Source: BJGV01 sp964194745
GTDB lineage: Bacteria; Pseudomonadota; Gammaproteobacteria; Burkholderiales; Nitrosomonadaceae
Direction: 5' to 3'
Assembly: GCA_965248035.1 (NCBI GenBank)
Contig: OZ252054.1
Span: 2,370,620 to 2,434,619, forward strand
Length of the DNA: 64,000 nucleotides
Numbering within the stretch: the stretch's first letter is position 1; each line of letters opens with the position of its first letter. A program made the translations under genes and the position numbers. Positions 8,358 to 18,481 of the stretch are shown here, in pieces. The notes below the pieces were generated by a model. The model had not been told where the DNA came from. It saw only the letters and a program-made list of their open reading frames with translations, and made no database searches.

Positions 8358-8848
8358 TTCAAAGCAGCCAAAGCTGCTTCATAGTTCGGTTCGTCTTTTA
8401 TTTCTGACACTAGTTCAGCATGAATCACATTGTCAGTTTCATCCAACACTATAACAGCACGTGCTGTGATGCCAGCTAAGGGACCATCAGTAATGGCAAC
8501 TCCATAATTCTTCATAAAATCTGCACCACGCATGGTAGACAATACCACTACTTTATCTAGGCCTTCAGTACTGCAAAAGCGGCTCATTGCAAAAGGTAGG
8601 TCGGCAGAAATTATTAGCACCACAGTATTGCTCAAATTGCTAGCTTTTTCGTTAAACTTGCGGGTAGAAATGGCGCAGACCGGTGTATCCAGACTAGGCA
8701 CGATGTTAAGTACTTTTTTCTTATTAGCAAAATTTGCTAGTGAAACATCGTTTAAGTCTTTATCCACAAGTGAAAAGGCTGGTACTTTAGTGCCATTTTT
8801 TGGAAAGGTGCCTTCTACTCTGATGGGGTTGCTTGCAAAGGTGACCAT
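8354..8848 (-). CDS. tpx: Thiol peroxidase (2-Cys peroxiredoxin)
   Basis: 164 residues. Reduces peroxides with thioredoxin. The peroxidatic cysteine is C58 in PSLDTPVC and the resolving cysteine is C92 in RFCSTEG, the Tpx spacing. The odd feature is its place: it sits between the two P-protein subunit genes, 41 bp after gcvPA and overlapping gcvPB by 4 bp, so it should share the glycine-controlled transcript. A TCTCCTT-type complement gives a good ribosome site (AAGGAGAAA). Confidence 0.93.
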   Translation of the reverse strand: MVTFASNPIRVEGTFPKNGTKVPAFSLVDKDLNDVSLANFANKKKVLNIVPSLDTPVCAISTRKFNEKASNLSNTVVLIISADLPFAMSRFCSTEGLDKVVVLSTMRGADFMKNYGVAITDGPLAGITARAVIVLDETDNVIHAELVSEIKDEPNYEAALAALK

Positions 8849-8889
8849 ATTTTTCTCCTTAATTGAGAGTGATTAAAAATCAGTCAAGA

Positions 8890-10272
8890 CTACGTTGGGT
8901 TAAACACTGACGTATCTTGTTCGGCTAATGCTCGGTCCAGACTCTCCGTGTACTTTCTTAAATCAGATGGTATCTTGGTTTCAGTGGCACACACTAGTAC
9001 TGCATTACCAAGTTTCGGATAATATTCCTTCATATCCAGTCCAGCTAGTATCCCTTGAATCTTAAGTGCTTGCAACACGTTGTTCGCTGGCGTTGGCAGT
9101 GTCACCACTGCCTCATGAAACAATGGTCCACTGAAAGCTCTTTTTACTCCCTTCAAAGTTTCTAGTTGTTCTACTAGAGCCAAGGTATTAGCATGGGATT
9201 GCTCGGCTATCCGCCGTAACCCTTCTGGCCCTAGCAAGGCCATATAAATGGTGGCAGCGGTGACCATCAATCCTTGATTGGTGCAGATGTTGGAAGTAGC
9301 TTTGGAGCGGCGAATATGTTGTTCACGTGCCTGAAGCGTTAGGACAAAGCCGGGTTTTCCATTCAGATCCGTCGTGCGACCGATGATACGTCCTGGCATT
9401 TGTCGCACCAATGCCTGCTTGCAGGCCATAAAGCCAAAATACGGTCCACCACTAGAGAGCGGAATACCTAATGGCTGGCCTTCACCCACTGCCACATCCG
9501 CGCCATTGCTACCCCATTCACCAGGTGGGGTAAGCATTGCTAGTGCTAAGGGGTTGACTACGCCAACAGCTAGTGCGTTATTGTTGTGCGCCCAATCAGT
9601 GAGTGCATCAACCTGTTCGAGCACACCAAAGAAATTTGGCTGAGGAATCACCAGTGCTGCAATGTCTTGGCCTGTATAGGGTGCAAGGTTTTCCATGAGC
9701 ATGTGCCCACAATCTACGCAGTAGGGAACTTCTATGATTTCAATGCTCTGGTTCTTTACGATGGTGTTTACTACTTTGCGGTAAACCGGATGAAGGGTAG
9801 ATGGCATCAGCACTCGACGCGAGCTCTTATGTGAGCGCACCGCCATCAATACTGCTTCAGCTAGTGCAGAAGCACCATCGTACATGCTTGCGTTAGACAC
9901 ATCCATGCCGGTGAGTGATGCCATCATGGTTTGGTATTCGTAAAGTAGTTGCAGTGTGCCTTGGCTTGCTTCCGCCTGATATGGGGTATAAGAGGAATAA
10001 AATTCACCTCGAGTGGTAATCTGCCATACTGCGGCAGGAATGTGATGTTCGTATGCACCTGCACCAATAAAATTGAGATAGCGCCCATCCGTTTCAGCTC
10101 GTTCCAACATCAGTCTGGAGGTTTCCATTTCATTTAAGCCTGGTGGTACCTGTTTTAAGGTGCCACTTTTTAAAGCGGGAGGAATTTCATCAAACAAGTC
10201 TTCAATGGTGTTTGTACCGATGCTTGCAAGCATCGCAGTTACATCTTCTTCAGTATGTGGAATAAACGGCAT
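8890..10272 (-). CDS. gcvPA: Glycine dehydrogenase (decarboxylating) subunit 1
   Basis: 460 residues, normal length for the split P-protein. Recognised by MPFIPHTEEDVTAML at the N-terminus, NFIGAGAYEHHIPAAV, YTPYQAEASQGTLQ and TSNICTNQGLM. It carries no pyridoxal-phosphate lysine of its own; GcvPB provides that. It lies in the gcv operon between gcvH and tpx. Confidence 0.93.
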   Translation of the reverse strand: MPFIPHTEEDVTAMLASIGTNTIEDLFDEIPPALKSGTLKQVPPGLNEMETSRLMLERAETDGRYLNFIGAGAYEHHIPAAVWQITTRGEFYSSYTPYQAEASQGTLQLLYEYQTMMASLTGMDVSNASMYDGASALAEAVLMAVRSHKSSRRVLMPSTLHPVYRKVVNTIVKNQSIEIIEVPYCVDCGHMLMENLAPYTGQDIAALVIPQPNFFGVLEQVDALTDWAHNNNALAVGVVNPLALAMLTPPGEWGSNGADVAVGEGQPLGIPLSSGGPYFGFMACKQALVRQMPGRIIGRTTDLNGKPGFVLTLQAREQHIRRSKATSNICTNQGLMVTAATIYMALLGPEGLRRIAEQSHANTLALVEQLETLKGVKRAFSGPLFHEAVVTLPTPANNVLQALKIQGILAGLDMKEYYPKLGNAVLVCATETKIPSDLRKYTESLDRALAEQDTSVFNPT

Positions 10273-10377
10273 AGTTTGTTTCCGTGAATCGTGTGTAATG
10301 GGGCATGTAATATGAAAATTGAAAGATAAAGTATGAAGATACTACCTACACTTTATTTTTCTCCTGTCACAACTTTA

Positions 10378-10767
10378 TCAATGTATCTCGCTTTCCAGTA
10401 CTTTCTGGTATTCCGTTGAGTCGAGTAGTTCACTTAGGTCGGCTATGTTGGAGGGTTTTAATTTATACAGCCATGCTGAGTAGGCATCCTGATTGATTTT
10501 TTCTGGCGCAGATTCAATCTCAGGATTAGTTGTGATCACTTCCCCAGTGAAGGGCGCGTACACGTCGGCGGCTGCTTTAACCGATTCAACAACAGCACAT
10601 TCTTCTCCCCGTTTAAGATGACGTCCGACTTGCGGAATTTCCACAAATACCATGTCGCCTAGCAACTTTTGAGCATGGTGCGTAATTCCGATCGTAGCCG
10701 TACCGTCTTCTTCAAGCCTTACCCATTCGTGAGATTTGGTGTATTTAAGATGGGTTGGAATATTCAT
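10378..10767 (-). CDS. gcvH: Glycine cleavage system H protein
   Basis: 129 residues. Lipoyl carrier that shuttles aminomethyl between P- and T-proteins. The lipoylated lysine is K64 in VVESVKAAADVYAP. Length and fold are typical. Second gene of the operon. Confidence 0.95.
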   Translation of the reverse strand: MNIPTHLKYTKSHEWVRLEEDGTATIGITHHAQKLLGDMVFVEIPQVGRHLKRGEECAVVESVKAAADVYAPFTGEVITTNPEIESAPEKINQDAYSAWLYKLKPSNIADLSELLDSTEYQKVLESEIH

Positions 10768-10809
10768 GTTTGTGCTCCGAAATTAAATAATGTCGCTTTA
10801 TAATTCAAT

Positions 10810-11898
10810 TCAAATTAAACTCTTTCCATTCCGGACGAATGGATGCTTCACTACTCTTGCCCGAAGCGTCTTATCTCGCACCAGTACCTGTACTTCATCA
10901 CCCGCAGATATTTGTATTGGCAAGCGCGCAAGTGCAATAGATGCATTTAGTGTAGGCGAAAAGCCGCCACTGGTAATTTTGCCTTCGCTCCCTTCTTTGC
11001 TAGATTGCGTAGAAACTTTCTGGTGACTTCGTAATACGCCGCGATCTATCAGTAACAGACCAAATAATTGATATTTCACATGTGTTTCTAGAAGTGCTTT
11101 TTTGCCAATGAAATTACGTTCACTTTTTAAATCAACCGTCCAGGTCAGTCCTGATTCCAGTGGGCTGGTAGTTTCGTCCATATCCTGGCCGTAAAGATTC
11201 ATGCCAGCTTCGAGTCGTAACGTGTCACGTGCACCAAGTCCTGCAGGTGCCACTCCTGCGGCATGGAGTGAATTCCATAAATCTGCAGCATCACTGTCGG
11301 GCAGTATGATTTCAAAGCCATCCTCACCAGTGTATCCGGTACGGGCAATAAAATATTTGTCAAACGTGGTTGCCTGAAAAAGTTTTAGATTTTCTGTTGC
11401 TGCTTGAGCTCCAGAAATAACTTGCCATACTTTAGCGCGGGCATTTGGACCCTGAACTGCTATCATAGCAAGATCCCGGCGCGGGGTAATCTCCAGTCCA
11501 GGAACAAGCTCATCGCGCCGAGCCTGTACCCACGACATATCTTTGTCGGCAGTGCCTGCATTTACAACCATGCGGAACCACGATTCAGATAGGAAATATA
11601 TGATGAGATCGTCGATTACCCCACCTCTAGGATTGAGCATACAGGTATAAAGCGCTTTACCTGGTTGCGTCAGCTTGTCTACGTTGTTGGCGACTAGTTG
11701 CCGCAAAAGAACACGTACACCCTCACCCTTGATATCCACCGTAAGCATGTGTGATACGTCGAACATGCCTGCGTTACTACGTACTTTATGGTGTTCGTCA
11801 AGCTGAGAACCATAGTGTAAGGGCATGTCCCAGCCACCAAAGTCAACCATTTTTGCGTTCATGTTACGGTGAGTTTGATTAAGCGATGTCGTTTTCAT
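10810..11898 (-). CDS. gcvT: Glycine cleavage system T protein (aminomethyltransferase)
   Basis: 362 residues. Transfers the methylene group to tetrahydrofolate and releases ammonia. Begins with the family pattern MKTTSLNQTHRNMNAKMVDF, then GGWDMPLHYGS and FDVSHM, with RTGYTGEDGFEI in the middle. First gene of the operon, directly behind the glycine riboswitch and its terminator. Confidence 0.95.
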   Translation of the reverse strand: MKTTSLNQTHRNMNAKMVDFGGWDMPLHYGSQLDEHHKVRSNAGMFDVSHMLTVDIKGEGVRVLLRQLVANNVDKLTQPGKALYTCMLNPRGGVIDDLIIYFLSESWFRMVVNAGTADKDMSWVQARRDELVPGLEITPRRDLAMIAVQGPNARAKVWQVISGAQAATENLKLFQATTFDKYFIARTGYTGEDGFEIILPDSDAADLWNSLHAAGVAPAGLGARDTLRLEAGMNLYGQDMDETTSPLESGLTWTVDLKSERNFIGKKALLETHVKYQLFGLLLIDRGVLRSHQKVSTQSSKEGSEGKITSGGFSPTLNASIALARLPIQISAGDEVQVLVRDKTLRARVVKHPFVRNGKSLI

Positions 11899-11918
11899 TA
11901 CAAATAGTTTTTACAAAA

Positions 11919-11952
11919 TAAAAAAGGTGGAGCCATATCATATGGCTCCACC
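11919..11952 (-). terminator. Riboswitch-controlled terminator before gcvT
   Basis: On the minus strand a 12-bp stem (GGTGGAGCCATA with its complement, 11926-11952) is followed by TTTTTTATTTT. It sits directly between the second glycine aptamer and gcvT, so glycine binding probably decides readthrough. Confidence 0.85.
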
Positions 11953-12150
11953 CCTCTGTCCTTTTTACCTGAGAGATTATGGAACTTTTGTCCCGTGTGC
12001 CCCTTCGGTGGCCGATTTATATCGGCACTCTCCAGAATAGCCTGTAGCAAGCGGTCTTCAGAGATCAAGGCTGGCCTGATCTATGCCTGAGCGATTCCGG
12101 GGGGGTTGCGCCTTCGGCGGCGCTGATGAAGCTCGCGCACTCTTCCGTTT
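11953..12150 (-). promoter_or_regulatory. Tandem glycine riboswitch
   Basis: Two aptamers are visible on the minus strand. The upstream one starts with GGAAGAGTGCGCGAGC and has GCCGAAGGCGCAA and CGCTCAGGCA. The downstream one has GGAGAGTGCCG, CACCGAAGGGGCA and CTCTCAGGTAAAAAGGACAG. These match the conserved cores of the glycine riboswitch. Known examples ahead of gcvT usually switch the operon on when glycine is plentiful. The remaining sequence up to 12431 (280 bp) holds no gene and should contain the divergent promoters. Confidence 0.93.
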
Positions 12151-12431
12151 AGATACAAATGGCTAAACACAAATTATACTCTAGCGTTGGTGGTTAAGAC
12201 AAGGCATGCATACTTTACTCAGAATCGTTTTTGGTTCGTCAGCTTGTAAATTAGCTAACTCACAAATCTCAAAAATTACAAAATTAAGCAACGCTGATAC
12301 ACTTTAACTGTAGACTTAGAATAGACGATGCAAATTTTCATTTTACATACGATTTATGTAGTCCATAATAGATGGTATGTATGCTCTGATAAATGAGTGA
12401 GGCGATATTGCGCCGACGTGATCCCTTAAGA

Positions 12432-13872
12432 ATGGCGCCGTAGCCTACTAAACCTCCACTTTTACTGGTTGACGACGACGTTCTTATTACTGAAACACTG
12501 AGTTTTATACTGAACCAGGATTTTGAGGTGTTCGTAGTTAAATCACGCCCTCAAGCCATCGAACTGGTGAGACAACTGGCGGTGCCCCCACAGTTAGCAT
12601 TAGTTGACTTGGGACTGCCCCCTCCCTCACAGACCAGAAGAAGGTTTTCAGCTCATTACAGAACTTCTTGCACATTCTCCGGAAATGAAAATTCTGGTGC
12701 TGTCCGGTCAGAATGAAGAATCCCATGCACGCCATGCACGATCGCTAGGAGCGGTAGACTTTATAGCCAAACCATGTGATCCCCAAGATCTGAAAGCGCA
12801 TCTGTTTAATGCTCTGAAAACCCATAAGGCTGAGGTTGATGCAAAGACTAGGGGCGGACCAGGTGATCTAGGAATGGTCGGAAATAGCGCGCCAATCGAA
12901 AAAATGCGCAACCAGATCATCAGCTATGCTACTGCGCTTTACCCAGTATTGATCGAGGGTGAATCGGGTAGCGGAAAGGAACTTGTAGCAGCTCAGCTAC
13001 ATCGCCTGAGTAAGAAATCTAGCGCACCTTTTCTCGCGCTCAATTGTGCTGCCATTTCTCCTACGTTGGTTGAGCCGACACTGTTTGGTTACAGCAAGGG
13101 CGCATTTACAGGTGCTGTCAGCGCCAAAGCCGGTTATTTCGAGGATGCTGGAGAAGGAGCGTTATTTTTGGACGAAATAGGCGAATTGCCATTGGACTTG
13201 CAGGCAAAGCTATTAAGAGTATTGGAAAATGGTGAATATCAACGAGTGGGTGAAACCCAGACACGTAAAAGCAATGCGCGCGTGATTGCTGCGACAAATC
13301 GTGATCTTCGCCAGGAAACACACGCCAAGCGTTTTCGCTCTGATCTCTATCATCGTCTCAGTGTGTTTACCATAAATGTGCCGTCGCTTCGGGAATTGGG
13401 TGATGACCGATTGCTATTATTGGAATTTTTTCGGGACTTTTACTCTACACGAGGGAGTAGTGAACCATTTGATCTCAGTGTTGATGCAGTAGTGCGGTGG
13501 CAGAGCTATCATTTCCCAGGCAACGTGAGAGAATTGCGCAACATTGTGATTCGCCTTTCTACTAAATATGCTGGCCAAACAGTGGGTTTGGAACAATTGG
13601 AAGGTGAGCTGGATACCGGGGAGGGCAAGGAGGATTTGACTGAGTCTCTCGTACCAGGGGATACCGAAACACAACAGGAGTTAGCAAGAAAGCATTTACA
13701 ATACCAACAAAATTTCAGTCTGGATCATACGCTCAAGCAATGGGAACAAAGCTATGTTGAAGCGGCACTTAAGTTAACTCACGGTAACGTTAGCCAAGCA
13801 GCAAAACTTTTGGGAATAAACCGGACCACGCTATATAGCCGAATGGAGGCTGCAGAGAAAGTACAAGATTGA
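12432..13872 (+). pseudogene. Sigma-54-dependent response regulator, amber codon and frameshift in receiver
   Basis: The AAA+ and DNA-binding parts are intact: Walker A GESGSGKE, the sigma-54 contact loop GAFTGA, and a Fis-type helix-turn-helix HGNVSQAAKLLGINRTTLYSR. The receiver domain (LLLVDDDVLITETL, phospho-acceptor in ALVDLGLP) lies in another frame. An extra C in the C5 run at 12618-12622 would account for the break, since deleting one C gives DLGLPLPHRPEEGFQLI. The only ATG in the receiver frame, at 12432, is followed by TAG at codon 4. Either lesion removes the receiver unless internal GTG/TTG starts are used. Likely partner of the kinase at 29188. Sequencing error is possible for the C run, less so for the amber codon. 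Confidence 0.75.
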
Positions 13873-13999
13873 GTCTTGTCCAACTAACCTTGTATTACTA
13901 GGATGAGTAAATTTGTCAGTCGAGATATACCTTATTGGTGCATTTACAGGTATTAACTTAAATTCGCTACCAGGTTTCTGAAGTACAAGGGGCAGAAGA

Positions 14000-14932
14000 A
14001 TGTACCTTAGCCATTTTGGGCTTGCTGAGCAGCCTTTTACTATTACCCCAGTCACCGATTTTTTTTATGGTGGAGCCAACCGTGGCGAGACACTAGAGGC
14101 ACTGATCTACGCGATCATGCATGGTGAGGGCATAATCAAGGTAACAGGCGAAGTTGACAGTGGTAAAACCATGCTATGTCGCGTACTGATGGAGTGGTTG
14201 CCGGAAAATGTGGAAACCATTTATCTTGCTAACCCAAGCCTATCGCGAGAGGAAATTCTTTATTCTATTGCCGATGACTTAAATCTTGATCTGGCTGGAA
14301 GTCGTGCTAACGAAGCGTTGCGCGTGCTACAAAATGTGCTAATCGAAAAGTATGCGGCAGGCAAGCAGGTGGTGGTGTTAATAGATGAAGCCCACGCCAT
14401 GCCGGTGGAAACGCTGGAGGAATTACGACTGCTCTACAATCTTGAATCGACCCGTCACAAGTTACTTAAAATTGTTTTGTTTGGTCAAACTGAACTGGAC
14501 GATATGCTATCTTTACCAAAAATGCGTCAACTCAAAGATCGCATCACCCATCATTTCACTACACAACCATTTAGCGTAGAAGCAGTAAATGAGTACTTGA
14601 TGTTCCGTATGCGCGCAGCAGGCTATCACGGCCCAGACAATTTTGCTTCCGAAGCGGTAGGTTTGATAGCCAGAGCTTCGGGTGGGCTTACTAGGCGAGT
14701 GAACATTTATGCTGACAAGTCGTTGCTAGCAGCGTTCATTGGCAACACCCATGGTATAATCGTAGATCACGTTAAGGCAGCGATTGGGGACTCAGAACTC
14801 AAGCACAATCGAAGATGGCTTGACAGACTTACAGAGCACAGAAGGCCCAATAGTTCCAACTGGTCAAACCCCTGGGTGGTAGGGGGTCTTGCCTTGATAG
14901 TTGGCGCAATATTGGGTGGACTCGTTTGGTAA
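14000..14932 (+). CDS. mshM: MshM-like ExeA-family AAA+ ATPase
   Basis: 310 residues. The Walker A is GEVDSGKT (about 51-58) and the Walker B VVVLIDEAHAM (about 125-135), followed by a lid and a C-terminal membrane helix WVVGGLALIVGAILGG. Related ATPases (MshM, ExeA, GspA) work at the inner membrane in pilus or secretin assembly. The gene stops with TAA right after the helix. The same frame stays open for another 64 codons rich in Pro/Thr/Ser, which looks like a lost periplasmic tail. Confidence 0.85.
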   Translation: MYLSHFGLAEQPFTITPVTDFFYGGANRGETLEALIYAIMHGEGIIKVTGEVDSGKTMLCRVLMEWLPENVETIYLANPSLSREEILYSIADDLNLDLAGSRANEALRVLQNVLIEKYAAGKQVVVLIDEAHAMPVETLEELRLLYNLESTRHKLLKIVLFGQTELDDMLSLPKMRQLKDRITHHFTTQPFSVEAVNEYLMFRMRAAGYHGPDNFASEAVGLIARASGGLTRRVNIYADKSLLAAFIGNTHGIIVDHVKAAIGDSELKHNRRWLDRLTEHRRPNSSNWSNPWVVGGLALIVGAILGGLVW

Positions 14933-15254
14933 GTATTCTGCTCCGAGACGGGAGCTATTACTAGCAATGTTGCTCCACAGCCAGTTGCGGTAACAACTCC
15001 AGTTTCTACCCACTTTTCAATAGTTGAAACAGCAGCCTACAGTTTTTCCCCTTTTGTGCCGATATCATCATCTAACCCTTCTAAAGTTGATGAGGATGAG
15101 GCTGCACGATTGCCAAAAGTTAGGTGATGATGCAAGGATTCTGGATTGTAGTTTGTGAGGTTGGCCTTAGAAGATTTAGATTTGTAGGGTTTCTTTCAGT
15201 GGCTTGGGTAAAAGTGCGATACTTTCATAGATAGCTGTTAATAAATAAGATGTT
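14933..15254 (+). other. Non-coding gap mshM-mshL with possible decayed mshM tail
   Basis: From 14933 to 15127 the mshM frame continues without a stop for 64 codons and then ends with TGA; composition (NVAPQPVAVTTPVST and similar) is that of a periplasmic linker. From 15128 to 15254 nothing is recognised. Confidence 0.4.
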
Positions 15255-17136
15255 ATGTATAATATTTCATTAAAAATCGCTTGCTTATGTCTACTGCTTG
15301 GTTCTTGTGCTACGAATCCACCTGAGATCTCAAAAGGGCACATTAGCGTTGAATCCGCCAAACCCCCACGCACGGGTGTTATTCCCCAGCCAGTAAAACA
15401 GGCAATCCTTCTACCATCACCCAAACCCGTCACCAAACCCGTCACCAAACCCGACAAATATAGCGTGGTAGTGACTAGTGTTTCCGTTCCAGAGATTCTT
15501 TTCGCGCTAGCACGCGACGCTAGCCTTAATCTGGATATCCATCCTGGTATTAGAGGGGTGGTTACGATGAACGCCATTAATCAGACCCTGCCACAAATTC
15601 TTAAACGTATTGCCAGACACGTGGACATACTGTATGAAATGGATGGACCGAATTTAGCGGTTATGCCTGACACCCCATTCCTACGCAAGTACAAGATTGA
15701 CTACCTGAATATGACGCGAGATACGACCGGTACCATAGGAATCGCCACTCAGATTTCTACCCCCGGTACTATGGGTTCAGGGGGGCTAGAGGGGGGGGGC
15801 AGCTGAGAGCTGGGGTAATGTTTCGCTTACTTCAGTTGCAAATGTATCCAAAAATCGTTTTTGGGAAACTCTAGAGAAGAATTTGCGTGACCTGTTACGG
15901 GAAACGGACAAAATCCTGCCTGCCGGTTCACCTTCCCCAGAAGAAGAAAAGGCAGAAGCGGAGTTGAATGAGGCAGAAAGACGCAGCGAGGAGCGCAAGG
16001 ACAAGGCTAAAGCAGAGGATCAATCCCCCGATTTTCAGACAGTCCAGATAGTTAAACCAGATATACAGAGTGAGGATGATGCTGCGGTCAGAGCAGCAAA
16101 GCGGGCATTATCCAGAGCAAAAAATTTACCGACCTTCCGCGAGGCTGCTTCTGTTATTTCTAATACAGAGGCGGGAATAATCATGGTTCGTGCTACCGGT
16201 CGCCAGCATGAAAAAGTGCAGGGGTTTCTTGATCACGTCATGACAAATGTGCGCCGTCAGGTACTCATAGAAGCTACTATCGTTGAGGTAAACCTTAACC
16301 GAAACTTCCAAAAGGGTATTGACTGGCAATACCTTCAGGATAATAACCCTCAGTTGGCGATTAGCCAGGGTTCGGTGGGTCAAACCATAGATGCTGTGAC
16401 GGGCGCATTGCTACCGGTTGTGGGCCCAGCGGTGGTTGCTGGCCAGTTTTTCACCGCAGCTTTCCGTGAAGGTGGTTTTACCTCGGCTATTGAGCTGCTT
16501 GAAGCCTTCGGCACCACAAAAGTTATTTCAAGCCCAAAATTATCCGTGCTCAACAATCAGACAGCAGTCTTGAAAGTAGTAGATAACCGAGTTTACTTCA
16601 CGGTTCGGGCAAATGTCTCACAGAGTCAGTTTAATGTGGTGAACACTTTTACTTCCACTCCCCACACTGTATCAGTAGGATTCGTGATGAGTGTTACTCC
16701 ACAGATTGGAGACGACAACTCGGTTTTACTGAATTTGCGACCCACTATTTCCCGCATCATTGGTCCTGGAGTACGGGATCCCAATCCGCAGCTTACCGAG
16801 GTGGTCAGCATTATCCCTGAGATTCAAACGCGCGAGATGGAATCACTGATAAGGGTAAATAACGGGGACATCGCCGTGATGGGTGGGCTAATGCAGGACT
16901 CTGTGGACAACAGGAACGCTACTGTTCCTGGCTTAGCTAGTCTCCCACTGCTCGGATATTTGTTTCAGAACCGTAACGAAACTTCGGACAAGACCGAGCT
17001 GGTAATCTTCGTACGGCCAGTTGTGATCAAGCAAGCCAGTTTGAGTGGCGACTACGAGCACTTACGTGGATCGCTTCCCAATGACAAATTTCTTGTCAAG
17101 CCCCGTCCTGTGGTGGGTGAACTTGGAGACAGATAG
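15255..17136 (+). pseudogene. mshL: MshL-type secretin lipoprotein, frameshifted at a G9 tract
   Basis: The first part (15255-15806) has a lipoprotein signal with lipobox LLGSC (Cys18), a Pro/Lys-rich linker with a KPVTKPVTKP repeat, and the secretin N domain (SVPEILFALARDASLNLDIH). The second part (about 15807-17136) holds the secretin core: VLIEATIVEVNLN, VSVGFVMSVTPQIG and the C-terminal PLLGYLFQNRNETSDKTELVIF. The break is in a run of nine G at 15791-15799; eight G restore one continuous protein (EGGAAESWGN). MshL forms the outer-membrane pore of MSHA-type pili. The tract lies in a Gly-rich linker, so slippage, phase variation or sequencing error are all possible. Confidence 0.85.
15791..15799 (+). 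repeat. G9 homopolymer tract inside mshL
   Basis: Nine consecutive G between the N domain and the secretin core. It puts the downstream core out of frame; loss of one G would restore it. Confidence 0.8.
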
Positions 17137-17138
17137 CC

Positions 17139-18449
17139 ATGAGCCTGTTGCTGGAGGCTTTGAAAAAAGCTGAGCGGAACAAACTGGGGGAGAAAGAGCA
17201 AACTGCGCTGGTTCAAAACAACGCGATAGTTGAAAATACTACCGCTACATCTGTTTCGGGTTACCCCTCTGGTGAAAAGCTGGAACTTGTTCCAGAGAAA
17301 ACCTCCTCTTCATATGATGTACCGAAAGAACAAACCAATCACGCGTCAACTCAAGATCGTATAGTTGCGCAAAATTTATTTTCGGTAAAGCAAAATAAGA
17401 TAGGTGGCATCAGAATAGGACACACTACTAAATGGGTAATCTTTTCGGGAGTTGTGTTGATTGCAATGATGAGCGGAGCCTATTACGTGTGGCAGGAGAC
17501 AACGTATACTTCCGGAATCGCTCCCCAGTCAAATGAGCTCAAGCTTGCTCCTGCTCGTCAATGGAGCGGGGGACTTCAGGTTCCACCACAAGCCAAAACA
17601 AGTGTTTTACCTGGATCAAACCTTGCTATGGCACCCATGGCTCAGACACCGATATCAAGGGATTCTGAGGAGAGAGCGAAGGGATCTGTACCACTTTCCG
17701 GGAATGATGATGCTTCAGGCACCGATATCATAGTAGATACACCCCCACCTTTACCTCCTGTCAACCTGGAGCAATCTTCCGTGTTGTCTGCGAGTGGGTG
17801 GGAGAGTATACAAGACAGAGCTGGTATAAATTCATCCTATTCTGAGCATCCTATCAGTATTCAGTACAACCCAAGTACGAATATAGTTTCCCCGCAATTA
17901 ACGGCCGCCTACCAGGCCTACATTGCAGGTGATTTGGATGTTGCCAAGCAGCACTATCTGAAACAGTTAGAGAGTAACTCGAGTAATAAGGATGTGCTAC
18001 TGGGGCTTGCTGCCATTGCTACGCGCATGGGGCAAGATAATGAGGCACAAACGTATTACCTACGCATATTGGAATTGGATCCACGCGATCCTTCAGCGAT
18101 TGCTGGTATGGCTGGACTTGTACAGGTCGCTGATCCCAATCAGACCGAGAGTCGGCTAAAAATCCTTTTGACGCAGCAACCTGGTGCCTCAGCACTACAT
18201 TTTACGCTGGGCAACAATTATGTCACTCAGTTACGCTGGGCTGAGGCACAACAATCTTTCTTCCGTGCCCTCAGTATTGATTCTACCAATGCCGATTACG
18301 CTTTTAATCTTGCAGTCAGCCTCGATCATCTGAATAAGATCAAGCTGGCGGCTAAATACTACAGTAGGGCGCTGGTGCTAGCTGGTAACTCCCCAGTTGG
18401 GTTTAAAAAGGCACAAGCATCAGAGCGACTCAAAGAATTAGCGCAGTAG
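17139..18449 (+). CDS. mshN: MshN-like TPR protein
   Basis: 436 residues. Begins MSLLLEALKKAERNK, the usual MshN start, then has one membrane helix (about residues 103-123), a low-complexity periplasmic linker and C-terminal tetratricopeptide repeats (about 255-435). Starts 2 bp after mshL. MSHA-type pilus assembly protein of the inner membrane by family. Confidence 0.85.
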   Translation: MSLLLEALKKAERNKLGEKEQTALVQNNAIVENTTATSVSGYPSGEKLELVPEKTSSSYDVPKEQTNHASTQDRIVAQNLFSVKQNKIGGIRIGHTTKWVIFSGVVLIAMMSGAYYVWQETTYTSGIAPQSNELKLAPARQWSGGLQVPPQAKTSVLPGSNLAMAPMAQTPISRDSEERAKGSVPLSGNDDASGTDIIVDTPPPLPPVNLEQSSVLSASGWESIQDRAGINSSYSEHPISIQYNPSTNIVSPQLTAAYQAYIAGDLDVAKQHYLKQLESNSSNKDVLLGLAAIATRMGQDNEAQTYYLRILELDPRDPSAIAGMAGLVQVADPNQTESRLKILLTQQPGASALHFTLGNNYVTQLRWAEAQQSFFRALSIDSTNADYAFNLAVSLDHLNKIKLAAKYYSRALVLAGNSPVGFKKAQASERLKELAQ

Positions 18450-18481
18450 TAGATTTTGCACAGCTAACCCTCTAAAAATAT

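Noticed and set aside
12528..12716. Separate short gene before the sigma-54 regulator
   Set aside because: It is the receiver domain of the regulator in the pre-frameshift frame, not a gene of its own.
15807..15882. Intergenic region between two secretin genes
   Set aside because: It is coding in the shifted frame (AESWGNVSLTSVANVSKN); the two ORFs are one mshL.
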